Assembly: GCF_014204515.1 (NCBI RefSeq)
Contig: NZ_JACHLI010000013.1
Coordinates: 1-64,000 of the forward strand
From: Pseudomonas nitroreducens
GTDB taxonomy: Bacteria > Pseudomonadota > Gammaproteobacteria > Pseudomonadales > Pseudomonadaceae
DNA length: 64,000 nucleotides
Reading direction: 5' to 3'
The notes under the pieces are model-generated. The model had not been told where the DNA came from. It ran no database searches and saw only the letters and a program-made list of their open reading frames with translations. Shown piece after piece: positions 1-7,592 of the stretch. The translations under genes were made by a program, and so were the position numbers. Each line of letters starts with the position of its first letter. The first letter of the stretch is position 1.

Positions 1-8
1 TTGACCTC

Positions 9-84
9 GTAGGGCGCATAACGCGCCAGCGTTATCCGCCGGGGGGTAAACGGCGGATAACCCGTGCCGGGTTATGCGCCCTAC
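9..84. repeat. Long palindromic repeat, family A (GTAGGGCG...)
   Basis: The outer ends GTAGGGCGCATAAC and GTTATGCGCCCTAC are inverted copies of each other, and inside them is a second inverted pair around GTTATCCGCC and GGCGGATAAC. The same design recurs at seven other places in this window, always between genes. It is a REP-like intergenic palindrome and encodes nothing. Confidence 0.85.
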
Positions 85-95
85 GTTCTGGCTCT

Positions 96-407
96 GGTTT
101 TGAAGTCTTCCAGCGAAATATCCGCTCGCGCCGAAGTGCCCCTTTCAGGAGGCCGAAGGTGATCGGAGTTCCAGGGGCCGAGCGACATGGATGTCGCGAG
201 AGCGTTGTCGGGCCAGGGATGGCCCGTCAACGCGGGCCCCTGGAACTCCGAGGAACCGAGGGTACTTTTCGCGAAGCGAAAAGCCGGATGGCAGGGGCGA
301 GACCTTTGCCCACCTTTGGGTCTTTCCAAAGTGGGTCGCCCGAGGGGGCGAAACACGTATTCCGCGCGCACGTCGAAGCGACGCGGGAAACCCGGAGCGA
401 GGCAGGC
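96..407 (+). repeat. Dispersed structured element, copy 1
   Basis: About 300 bp closely matching 46943-47250 and, in reverse, 46237-46541. It folds into ordered hairpins: a 16-bp stem (164-179 with 235-250) enclosing GCGACA/TGTCGC (182-187/192-197) and a two-part stem (202-207/228-233 and 210-215/220-225); then CTTTTCGC/GCGAAAAG (265-272/276-283); then a stem at 309-319/326-335. The other copies keep these stems with different bases, which indicates selection on structure. Short open frames across it differ between copies and are not credible genes. Confidence 0.8.
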
Positions 408-545
408 TCATCGCGGACAGAGTCCGCTCCTACAGACTGGCTCCGTCGGTTTGGTTCGTGCAGAAGTGGGCTTCCCCATACGAGGTAAGCGTATGCCGGG
501 AATGGCGGCTGGGGGCGGTTCGCGAGCAAGCTCGCTCCTACAGAT
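408..545. repeat. Two short REP palindromes (families B and C)
   Basis: One palindrome centres on GCGGACAGAGTCCGC near 412-430, the other on GCGAGCAAGCTCGC at 521-534, each followed by TCCTACAG. Both types recur throughout the window between genes. They are typical Pseudomonas extragenic palindromes. Confidence 0.8.
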
Positions 546-976
546 ATGGGTAACGACGAGGTGGGGATAAGTGGTGGTGTCCTATGTGCGCTCTCATGAA
601 TTAGTACCGCAGTTTCGTGTATGAAACTTCCGTATCATCCCCTGGCGTTCCGGGCGGGCTAACGGAGCCTATTGGGAAGCAGTACCTTTGCGCTCGGTGC
701 TGAACACACCCAGTAGGCGGCCCGCCGCCACCCGACAACGCGGTTGTTTTTGCTGCTGTAGCTGCTGCTATGGCCGGGTGGCGCGCAGCCATAAAACACC
801 CGAAAGGGGAAATCTGCGGGCGGTCCTACTGCCGTGTTCAAGCACCCGGTCGCCCCTCTGAACAGGGGGCGGAGGATGAACGAACCAGTAGGTATTCCGA
901 ATGACACATCTGCTCGATTTTCACGCCGTTTGCGTTCCCAGGATTTCATCCAGACCCTCCCTGACGGAGGCCCTCC
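546..976 (+). other. Gene-free leader region upstream of the BRO-N gene
   Basis: No credible coding sequence is seen. A 6-bp hairpin AGTTTC/GAAACT lies at 611-628. The strong nested structure at 701-840 is listed separately. From about 841 to 976 the DNA runs into the BRO-N gene and ends with a GGAGG ribosome-binding site (near 966-970). A CCAGTAGG motif from the nested stem (710-717) occurs again at 885-892. The stretch may be an untranslated leader or the remnant of a mobile element. Confidence 0.5.
701..840 (+). ncRNA. Predicted structured RNA or DNA element (nested stems) upstream of the BRO-N gene
   Basis: Three outer stems nest exactly: TGAACAC (701-707) with GTGTTCA (834-840), CAGTAGG (711-717) with CCTACTG (825-831), and GCCCGC (720-725) with GCGGGC (816-821). 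Inside are a 9-bp stem CGCCACCCG (726-734) with CGGGTGGCG (775-783), a hairpin ACAAC/GTTGT (735-739/743-747), and CCC-GAAA-GGG (799-808). About 29 base pairs over 140 nt is far beyond chance. Function is unknown; it could be a cis-acting leader for the gene at 977 or an independent small RNA. Confidence 0.55.
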
Positions 977-1441
977 ATGGATAACGAAATCCTCATCCCC
1001 ACTACCTTCATCCGTCACCGCCGTCAGTTGCGGGCATTCCTGCTCGATGACGAGCCCTGGTTCTGCGTCAGCGACCTGGGACGGCTGATCAACCGTCCGC
1101 TGGACGAGCGCCTGCACAACAGCCTTGATGCCGACCAGTTGCAGAACTGCTGGATCCGCAACAGTTGCGGCGATTACGAAAAGTCCCTGCTGGTCAGCGA
1201 GTCCGGCTCCTATGCCGCGCTGATCTTTCACTTCCATCCGGAGAACCGCAGCATCCGCCATTGGCTCAACCGGCAGGTGGTGCCGGCATTGCGCAGCGCA
1301 GAGCACCCGGCTTTGCGGCCGAGGGAGCGGCAGTTGAGCTGGGCCGACCAGCACCTGGGCGTACTGGAGTGGCACGGACGGTTGTGGGTGCCGTTCGATG
1401 ACCTGCCGGCGATAGGCCGGCTGGAAAGGCCCGAGGCGTAA
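977..1441 (+). CDS. BRO-N domain protein (phage antirepressor-like)
   Basis: A 154-residue protein whose residues about 12-105 look like a BRO-N domain (start RQLRAFLLDDEPWFCVSDLG, then the SGSYAALIFH segment and a terminal QVVPALR helix). This fold is known from baculovirus Bro proteins and phage antirepressors, where it usually binds DNA. No Ant or KilA-C domain follows; residues 106-154 form a short unrecognised tail. The start is supported by GGAGG eight bases upstream. No phage genes are adjacent, so it is either a domesticated regulator or a relic. The exact target is unknown. Confidence 0.75.
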   Translation: MDNEILIPTTFIRHRRQLRAFLLDDEPWFCVSDLGRLINRPLDERLHNSLDADQLQNCWIRNSCGDYEKSLLVSESGSYAALIFHFHPENRSIRHWLNRQVVPALRSAEHPALRPRERQLSWADQHLGVLEWHGRLWVPFDDLPAIGRLERPEA

Positions 1442-1815
1442 TTCAATCGCTTGCTCCGAAACTTCGGCGGAGCACGACGTAGGATGGTGTGGAGCGCAGC
1501 GATACCCATCGATTCCGGTGCACCGACAGCATGGCTATCGCAAGCTCCACCCATCCTACAAAAGCGTTCTTCTGTGAAGGCGGCAGAGTGCGGTTCGCGA
1601 GCAAGCTCGTTCCTGCCATCGGGCGCTGCAAATCAGTGATGCCTGGGAGGATCGAATTCCGCCGCGCAGGATTTCGCGGACAAGGTCCGCTCCTGCGTCA
1701 CCGGAAAATCCATCAGCCGAGTAGGGCGCATAACGCGACAGCGTTATCCGCCGGGGAAATGGCGGATAACCCGTTTCGGGTTATGCGCCCTACGCAGGGA
1801 ATTCTGCGAGCGGGC
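1442..1815. repeat. Composite repeat block between the BRO-N gene and algA
   Basis: No gene. The block holds an inverted pair beginning GTAGGATGGTGTGGAGC (from 1480) and ending GCTCCACCCATCCTAC (to 1559), a GCGAGCAAGCTCG palindrome near 1593-1605, a GCGGACAAGGTCCGC palindrome near 1677-1691, and a family A long palindrome at 1721-1794. The segment 1477-1697 is related in order and sequence to 46676-46897, so several palindromes seem to have spread as one unit. Confidence 0.75.
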
Positions 1816-1817
1816 AT

Positions 1818-1849
1818 AAAAAAGCCCCCGCACCGGAAGGGGCGGGGGC
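1818..1849 (-). terminator. Intrinsic terminator of the alginate operon
   Basis: On the minus strand, GCCCCCGC (1842-1849) pairs with GCGGGGGC (1824-1831), and the RNA then ends in six U (complement of 1818-1823). It lies about 40 bases past the algA stop and closes the operon. Confidence 0.9.
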
Positions 1850-1887
1850 ATTGGCGCCGATGGGGGGGAAGCGCCAGGTCCCGGGGC

Positions 1888-3330
1888 TTAGCGGACTACA
1901 GCCTGGACTTCCACGTTCTCCGTGGTGCGGCCGTAGACGTCTTCCAGACGCTCGATGTCGTCTTCGCCCAGGTAGCTGCCCGATTGCACTTCGATGATCT
2001 CCAGCGGGATCTTGCCCGGATTGGCCAGGCGGTGGACCGAAGCGATCGGGATGTAGGTGGACTGGTTCTCGGTGAGCAGGAAGGTCTTGTCGTCACAGGT
2101 CACCTGGGCGGTGCCGGAGACGACGATCCAGTGCTCGGCGCGGTGGTGGTGCATCTGCAGGGACAGGCGCGCGCCCGGCTTGACGCTGATGTGCTTGACC
2201 TGGAAGCGGCCGCCCATGTCCACCGAGTCGTAGGAGCCCCACGGGCGGTAGACCTGGCAGTGGTTCTGGGTTTCGCTGCGGCCGGCGGCGTCGAGCTGGT
2301 TGACCACTTTCTTGACGTCCTGCACGCGGTCCTTGTGGGCAATCATCATGGCGTCCTTGGTTTCGACCACCACGATGTCCTCCAGGCCGACCACCGAGAC
2401 CAGCTTGCCGTTGCCGTGCACCAGGCAGTTGTGGCTGTCGTGCACGACCACGTCGCCCATGGTGACGTTGCCGTTGTCGTCCTTGTCATGCACTTCCCAG
2501 ATCGACGACCAGCTGCCGACGTCGTTCCAGCCGGCGGCCAGCGGGACCACGCAGGCGCGGCGGGTCTTTTCCATCACGGCGTAGTCGATGGAGTTGTCCG
2601 GGCAGCACTCGAAGGTGGCGGCGTCGATGTTGATCAGGTCGCCGTCGTGCTGGCTGCGCTCAAGAGCCAGCAGGCAGGTGTCGTAGATGTCGGCGTCATG
2701 CTTCTTCAGTTCTTCCAGGAAGCGGCTGGCGCGGAACAGGAACATGCCGCTGTTCCAGAAGTAGCCGCCTTCCTCGACGAACTGCTGGGCGCGGGCCTCG
2801 TCGGGTTTCTCGACGAAGCGCTCGACGCGGATGACGCCGTCCGGCAGGCCGCGCTCGTCGCCGGACTTGATGTAGCCGTAGCCGGTTTCCGGGCGATCCG
2901 CAGGGACTCCGAAGAGCACCATCTCGCCCTTTTCGGCGGCGTTGGTGGCCAGCGCCAGGGCACGCTGGAAGGCGCGCTGGTCGTCGATCACGTGGTCGGC
3001 GGGGAGGATCAGCAGCAGCTCGTCACGGCCTTCGGCCATGAGCTTCATGGCGGCGATGGCGACCGCCGGGGCGGTGTTGCGGCCGAAGGGTTCGAGGAGG
3101 ATCGACTGGGTTTTCAGGTCCAGCGCTTCGAGCTGCTCCTGGACGATGAAGCGGTGTTCGAGGTTGCTCACCACCACCGGCGGTTCCATGCCCTCGAAGA
3201 CCAGGCGTTCCAGGGTCTGCTGGAACAGGGTGTGTTCCCCGGTCAGGGCGAGGAACTGCTTGGGATACTGTTTGCGCGAAAGAGGCCAGAGTCGCGAGCC
3301 GCTGCCACCGGAAAGAATTACTGGAATCAT
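1888..3330 (-). CDS. algA: Mannose-6-phosphate isomerase / mannose-1-phosphate guanylyltransferase
   Basis: Bifunctional cytoplasmic enzyme of 480 residues making alginate precursors: fructose-6-P to mannose-6-P, and mannose-1-P plus GTP to GDP-mannose. The N-terminal nucleotidyltransferase domain opens with the signature SGGSGSRLWPLSRKQYPKQF, and the C-terminal cupin isomerase domain carries QMHHHRAEHWIVVSG. I chose the ATG at 3330 because it gives the usual family length and follows AGGAG; a longer open frame runs to 3675 but its extra part is REP DNA. It is the last gene of the operon, 349 bp after algF, with a terminator following. Confidence 0.97.
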   Translation of the reverse strand: MIPVILSGGSGSRLWPLSRKQYPKQFLALTGEHTLFQQTLERLVFEGMEPPVVVSNLEHRFIVQEQLEALDLKTQSILLEPFGRNTAPAVAIAAMKLMAEGRDELLLILPADHVIDDQRAFQRALALATNAAEKGEMVLFGVPADRPETGYGYIKSGDERGLPDGVIRVERFVEKPDEARAQQFVEEGGYFWNSGMFLFRASRFLEELKKHDADIYDTCLLALERSQHDGDLINIDAATFECCPDNSIDYAVMEKTRRACVVPLAAGWNDVGSWSSIWEVHDKDDNGNVTMGDVVVHDSHNCLVHGNGKLVSVVGLEDIVVVETKDAMMIAHKDRVQDVKKVVNQLDAAGRSETQNHCQVYRPWGSYDSVDMGGRFQVKHISVKPGARLSLQMHHHRAEHWIVVSGTAQVTCDDKTFLLTENQSTYIPIASVHRLANPGKIPLEIIEVQSGSYLGEDDIERLEDVYGRTTENVEVQAVVR

Positions 3331-3679
3331 CGGGTTTCTCCTAAAGCGTTTGCGTTCTGTCGACCGGCCCACGTCGTGCGGGCTGGCGTGCGGTTTGGGT
3401 GACCTCTCCAGTGCTGGCCGTCGTTGCGGCGCACGGGTCTTGCTGCCGGTGTGGGGCCGGTCTTGTTGTTTGGCTTGGGAGTGGTTGCACAGCACCCTCT
3501 CCCTAGCCCTCTCCCTGAAGGGAGAGGGGGACTGTTCGCAGCGAAGCGGGGCATCCCCGCTCGCCGGGTAGTACTGAACTTTCCGTGCGCACGGATGGCT
3601 CCCTCTCACTTCAGGGAGAGGGCGGGGGAGAGGGGTGCAGCTCACTGCCAGCACGATGCTTGCCATCCGCCTCAAGGTC
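3331..3679. repeat. REP pair (CCCTCTCCC family) in the algF-algA gap
   Basis: The only sizeable content of this gap is two facing palindromes of the CCCTCTCCCT...AGGGAGAGGG type, at about 3494-3530 and 3601-3635, in inverted order like a REPIN. The mRNA from algF to algA must cross them, which could affect message processing or the amount of algA. Confidence 0.8.
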
Positions 3680-4336
3680 TTAGTCCGCCTTCACCGGGCG
3701 CTTGACCCACACCGGATTCAGCTTGCTGTCGCCGGTTACATAGAGGCAGACCACTTCGCCGCGCTCGAGGGTGACGGGCTTGAGGTCGCTGACTTTCTTG
3801 GCGCCGTCGAACAGCGCCAGGTTCACTTTCACCGGATTGATCTCGCGGTCGCCGTGGCTTTGCGGGGCGACGTTGCTGACCACTTCGGTCTTGCCGTCGG
3901 CGGTCTTCAGGGTGAGGGCCTTGCCGCTGAGGTTCTGCACGCGCACCAGGGCCTTCTGCTTGTTCTTGAACGGCGGCTCGGGGACCAGGCGCGGCTGGCC
4001 GCCGGGCTGGCTGACGAGGGTGTAGTAGGCGTCCGGGTCGAGTTTCACCGGCAGGCTCTGGGAGCCGACCTTGGCGGTGTAGTTGCCCGGCGGGAGGAAC
4101 TTGAAGTCGCTGGAGCCCTGCGGCGAGACGTCGTTGAGGGTGGCGTTGCCGACCGCGACGTTGAGTTCGCCGCTGCCTGCGTTGTAGGCGCGGACGAAGG
4201 ACGAGCCCTTCGGCGCCTGCGGGCCGTAGAGTGCACCTTCACCGCCGGCGAAGGCGCCGAAGGAGGCGGCGCCCAGGGCCAGTGCCAGGGCGGACGACTT
4301 GAGGGTGCGAATGCTCAGACGGTTGATGCGGTTCAT
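3680..4336 (-). CDS. algF: Alginate O-acetylation protein AlgF
   Basis: Periplasmic protein of 218 residues needed for O-acetylation of alginate together with AlgI, AlgJ and AlgX; its precise biochemical role is not settled. An N-terminal signal peptide is clear (basic start, hydrophobic ALALALGAASFGAFA, cleavage about residue 30). The rest is a beta-rich domain of the AlgF family with a C-terminal CLYVTGDSKLNPVWVKRPV segment. Length matches the family. GGAGGT stands upstream of the ATG. It follows algJ by 82 bp. Confidence 0.95.
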   Translation of the reverse strand: MNRINRLSIRTLKSSALALALGAASFGAFAGGEGALYGPQAPKGSSFVRAYNAGSGELNVAVGNATLNDVSPQGSSDFKFLPPGNYTAKVGSQSLPVKLDPDAYYTLVSQPGGQPRLVPEPPFKNKQKALVRVQNLSGKALTLKTADGKTEVVSNVAPQSHGDREINPVKVNLALFDGAKKVSDLKPVTLERGEVVCLYVTGDSKLNPVWVKRPVKAD

Positions 4337-4418
4337 AGGGTGTACCTCCGGTCTTCTTTCGTCTGGTGGGCACGGCAGGTGCCCTGTTCAGCGCGCAGTG
4401 CGCCGTGGGTTCGGTGGA

Positions 4419-5597
4419 TCAGTGAGCGCTTGCCTGGCTGGAAGCCAGGCGTTCGTCGCGGCTACCCGCGGCCCGCAGTTGCGCCACCCAGTCCGGGTTG
4501 AACTGGCTGAGGTCGCTGTGCATCGGCAGGTAGCGTTCGGGGAATTCCCAGACCAGCAGTTGCGCCGGCTTCTGCTTGAAGCCTTCGTCCTGCAGGAGTT
4601 CGAGCATCGGTTCCAGGGGGCCCTTGCCCTCCTTGGCGTAGTTGATGACATCCGCCGAGAGCGCCTGCTTGAGGGCGCCGGCGAAGTTCCAGCGCGGGTT
4701 GGCGCTGTAGCTGGTGCCGACCAGGGCGACCTGCGGCTGGGCGCTGTCGCCGAACAGGTCGCCGCCGCCGCCGCTGTCAGCGGAAGCTGCGGCGGTGTCC
4801 TCGGCCGGATGGGTCTGGCGCTGCTGCAGCTGGTCTTCTTCGGGCAGCAGGTTGGTGAACAGCGGGTCCAGCGGCAGGAAGGTCAGCAGGTCGCCCTTGT
4901 GCGCGCCGTTCTTGCCCGGTTCGGTGACGAAGGCCTGGGTGGGCAGGTCGGCGCCGGAGCCGGCGCGGATGCTTTCGCCCAGGCGCTGGGCCACGGCTTC
5001 GGCGCCCAGCGGGGTCCAGTGGGTGTCGGTGCGCAGGAAGACCTGGCCGTTGTCCTTGGCTTTCTCCAGCGTGCCGAGCAGCTCCGGCGCGGCCATGCCG
5101 GCCTGGCGGGCGCGCTGCAGGAAGTCTTCGTAGAGCGCGGCGTGCAGGGCGGCCGGTTGCTCCTTGCCGACGTACTCGGGGTAGAGGCGGGTCTTGGCTG
5201 GGATGATCGCCAGCACCAGCTTCACACCACGGCGCTCCAGCTCCTGCTGTACGCCGCGCACCAGTGCCCAGTTGTCGTTGAGCTGCTGGGCGGTGGGGGC
5301 GGGCTTGAACTCTTCGTCGGTGAACAGCCAGCCGTCCTTGCCGATCACCACGCCGGGGCGGCCTTCGTCGAAAACGGTGTAGTCCAGCGCGGCCCAGAGG
5401 TTGGTGCCCAGGCGCTTGATGGGGAATTCATCGTCGTAGTGGCCTTCGAAGGCGTGGGCCAGCTTGCCGTTGAGCACCGTGGTGCCCTCGGCGGCGGAGA
5501 AGCTGGGGAATGCCTTCAGCGACCAGCCGGCGAGGCCCAGCAGCATCCCGCCGAAGGCGGCGATGTAGGCGTACTGGAGGGGTTTGGCAATTGTCAT
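4419..5597 (-). CDS. algJ: Alginate O-acetyltransferase AlgJ
   Basis: A 392-residue SGNH-like acetylesterase/transferase anchored in the inner membrane by an N-terminal segment (residues about 8-27) and facing the periplasm. It takes acetyl groups exported by AlgI toward alginate. The catalytic triad is visible as D191 and H193 in RTDTHWTP and S296 in GTSYSAN. Related to AlgX but without a carbohydrate-binding domain. The region between H193 and S296 has an acidic, alanine- and glycine-rich insert (about 250-283). Separated from algI by 13 bp. Confidence 0.96.
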   Translation of the reverse strand: MTIAKPLQYAYIAAFGGMLLGLAGWSLKAFPSFSAAEGTTVLNGKLAHAFEGHYDDEFPIKRLGTNLWAALDYTVFDEGRPGVVIGKDGWLFTDEEFKPAPTAQQLNDNWALVRGVQQELERRGVKLVLAIIPAKTRLYPEYVGKEQPAALHAALYEDFLQRARQAGMAAPELLGTLEKAKDNGQVFLRTDTHWTPLGAEAVAQRLGESIRAGSGADLPTQAFVTEPGKNGAHKGDLLTFLPLDPLFTNLLPEEDQLQQRQTHPAEDTAAASADSGGGGDLFGDSAQPQVALVGTSYSANPRWNFAGALKQALSADVINYAKEGKGPLEPMLELLQDEGFKQKPAQLLVWEFPERYLPMHSDLSQFNPDWVAQLRAAGSRDERLASSQASAH

Positions 5598-5610
5598 GGT
5601 CTGGCCTCGC

Positions 5611-7173
5611 TCAGAACTGGAAGTAGAGGAACGGCGAGTAGCTCTGTGCCGAGAGCTTGAGCACCGAGGCGGCGAACAGCAGGAGCAGGGCGACGCGGGT
5701 GGCCAGGACCGGCAGCTGGGTCATCCAGTGCTGCTGGTACACAGCAGCGCCGCTGGGCGAATAGGCAATCGCCGCCGGGTCCTGCCGGGCCATGGCCGGG
5801 GTGCGCGGCTGGGCGCTGGCCGGGCCGTCGGCATCGACCTGTTCAGTCTTGGCGGCGGCCTTGGGTGCTTTGCTCTGCATCGGTTGGTTGTAGAACTGGC
5901 GCAGGCCGAAGAAGGCGAGCACGAGGTAGGCGATGACCAGGGTGCCGACCTGCAGGCCGGTGAGGCTGGCGCGGTTGAGCTCGGAGAGCTGCCAGTCGCC
6001 GAAGCTGAACATGGCGGCGTACATGCGCCAGGCCACGTGGAGATTCTCGGCGCGGAAGATCACCCAGCCGACGATCACCAGCAGGAAGGTGAACAGCCAC
6101 TTCAGCGGGTTGAGCACCCGCGGCGCGGCGTTCACGCCCAGGGCGCGCTCGATGGCCAGCCACACGCCATGCCAGGCGCCCCAGATGATGTAGGTGACGT
6201 TGGCGCCGTGCCACAGGCCGCCCAGCAGCATGGTCAGGATCAGGTTGCGGTAGGTCTGGAAGGTGGTGCCGCGGTTGCCGCCCAGGCTGATGTACAGGTA
6301 GTCGCGCAGCCAGGTGGACAGGCTGATGTGCCAGCGCCGCCAGAACTCGGTGATGGATTGGCTGATGTAGGGCTGGTTGAAGTTCTCCATGAAGCGGAAG
6401 CCCATCATCAGGCCGAGACCGATGGCCATGTCGCTGTAGCCGGAGAAGTCGAAGTACAGCTGCGCGGTGTAGGCCAGCGCGCCGAGCCAGGCGTCGCCGG
6501 TGGTGGGGTTCTGCAGGGCGAAGCAGTGGTCGGCCACCGCCGCCAGGGTGTCGGCGATGAACACCTTCTTGACGAAGCCCTGCATGAAGCGGGTGCAGCC
6601 TTCGGCGAACTTGTCGACGGTGTGGGTGCGGTGGTTGAACTGGTCGACCAGGTCCTTGAAGCGCAGCACGGGGCCGGCGATCAGGTGCGGGAAGATCGCC
6701 ACGAACGCCGCGAAATCGATCAGGTTGTGCGTGGCCGGGGTATCGCCGCGGTACACGTCGATGATGTAGCTGATCGATTCGAAGGTGTAGAAGCTGATGC
6801 CGATGGGCAGCAGGATGTGGGTCAGCACGAAGGGCTGCATGCCCATCGAGGTGATGATCTCGTTGAGGCTGTCGACGCCGAAGTTGGCGTACTTGAAGTA
6901 GCCCAGCACGCAGAGGTCGACCACCACGCCGAGGATCAGCCAGCGTTGGGCGGCCTTGGTGCGCACTCCGGCGGCGCCGATGCGCAGGCCGATCCAGTAG
7001 TTGAACAGGGTGACGCCAGCGAACAGCAGGAGGAAGTCCACCCGCCACCAGGCGTAGAAGATGTAGCTGGCGACCAGCAACAGGAGGTTCCGGTAGCGGT
7101 TCCCGCTCAGGTAGTACAGGCCGAGGAAGACCGGCAGGAACAGGAACAGGAACACGTTGGAAGAAAAGACCAT
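5611..7173 (-). CDS. algI: Alginate O-acetyltransferase AlgI (MBOAT)
   Basis: A 520-residue multi-pass inner-membrane protein of the MBOAT family that moves acetyl groups from a cytoplasmic donor across the membrane for alginate acetylation. The conserved catalytic histidine is H322 in GGLWHGANVTYIIWGAWHG; a second histidine is H335. Length equals the P. aeruginosa protein as I remember it. The C-terminal 100 residues include a low-complexity charged linker (about 425-470) and a last membrane segment. It starts the algI-J-F-A part of the operon after a 419-bp gap full of repeats. Confidence 0.97.
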   Translation of the reverse strand: MVFSSNVFLFLFLPVFLGLYYLSGNRYRNLLLLVASYIFYAWWRVDFLLLFAGVTLFNYWIGLRIGAAGVRTKAAQRWLILGVVVDLCVLGYFKYANFGVDSLNEIITSMGMQPFVLTHILLPIGISFYTFESISYIIDVYRGDTPATHNLIDFAAFVAIFPHLIAGPVLRFKDLVDQFNHRTHTVDKFAEGCTRFMQGFVKKVFIADTLAAVADHCFALQNPTTGDAWLGALAYTAQLYFDFSGYSDMAIGLGLMMGFRFMENFNQPYISQSITEFWRRWHISLSTWLRDYLYISLGGNRGTTFQTYRNLILTMLLGGLWHGANVTYIIWGAWHGVWLAIERALGVNAAPRVLNPLKWLFTFLLVIVGWVIFRAENLHVAWRMYAAMFSFGDWQLSELNRASLTGLQVGTLVIAYLVLAFFGLRQFYNQPMQSKAPKAAAKTEQVDADGPASAQPRTPAMARQDPAAIAYSPSGAAVYQQHWMTQLPVLATRVALLLLFAASVLKLSAQSYSPFLYFQF

Positions 7174-7592
7174 TCCGCGTCTCTCTCTGGAGCTTCAAAC
7201 CTTGAGTGGCTCCGGACCTTCCGGCGTCTTCGCGACGCCTTGAGGAAAGGCCGGGGCAACCCGCCAATTCCTCCCCATGTGGTGCTCAATCTGTTGCGCC
7301 CGCCCGCGTCTTTTTTGCGTGGGTCGGGTGGTGGTGCTGTTGCTTCGGAGCGAGGGCTTGCCCTCACCCCAGCCCTCTCCCAGAGGGAGAGGGGGCCGTC
7401 CGTAGTCGCCGGATGGCTCGGTGTTTCGCTTGCTGCCTCCCAGTCCCCTCTCCCCCTGGGAGAGGGTTAGGGTGAGGGGCTCTTTGCTCCCGTAGGGCGA
7501 ATAACGCGAAGCGTTATCCGCCGTGATTTTGTGCCAGGCCCTTCGGCGGATAACCGCAAGCGGTTATGCGCCCTACGGGGACTGGTGCGTCT
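7174..7592. repeat. REPIN plus family A palindrome in the algL-algI gap
   Basis: This 419-bp gap inside the alginate operon contains an inverted REP pair at about 7361-7479 (CCCTCACCCCAGCCCTCTCCC facing GGGAGAGGGTTAGGGTGAGGG) followed by a family A palindrome at 7494-7578. Positions 7174-7360 show nothing recognisable. No gene. The related REP pair at 11836-11953 lies in algG. Confidence 0.85.

Noticed and set aside
1888..3675. Longer form of algA starting at 3675
   Set aside because: The extra 115 codons translate REP palindromes and lack similarity to the family; the ATG at 3330 has a strong ribosome-binding site and gives the normal length.
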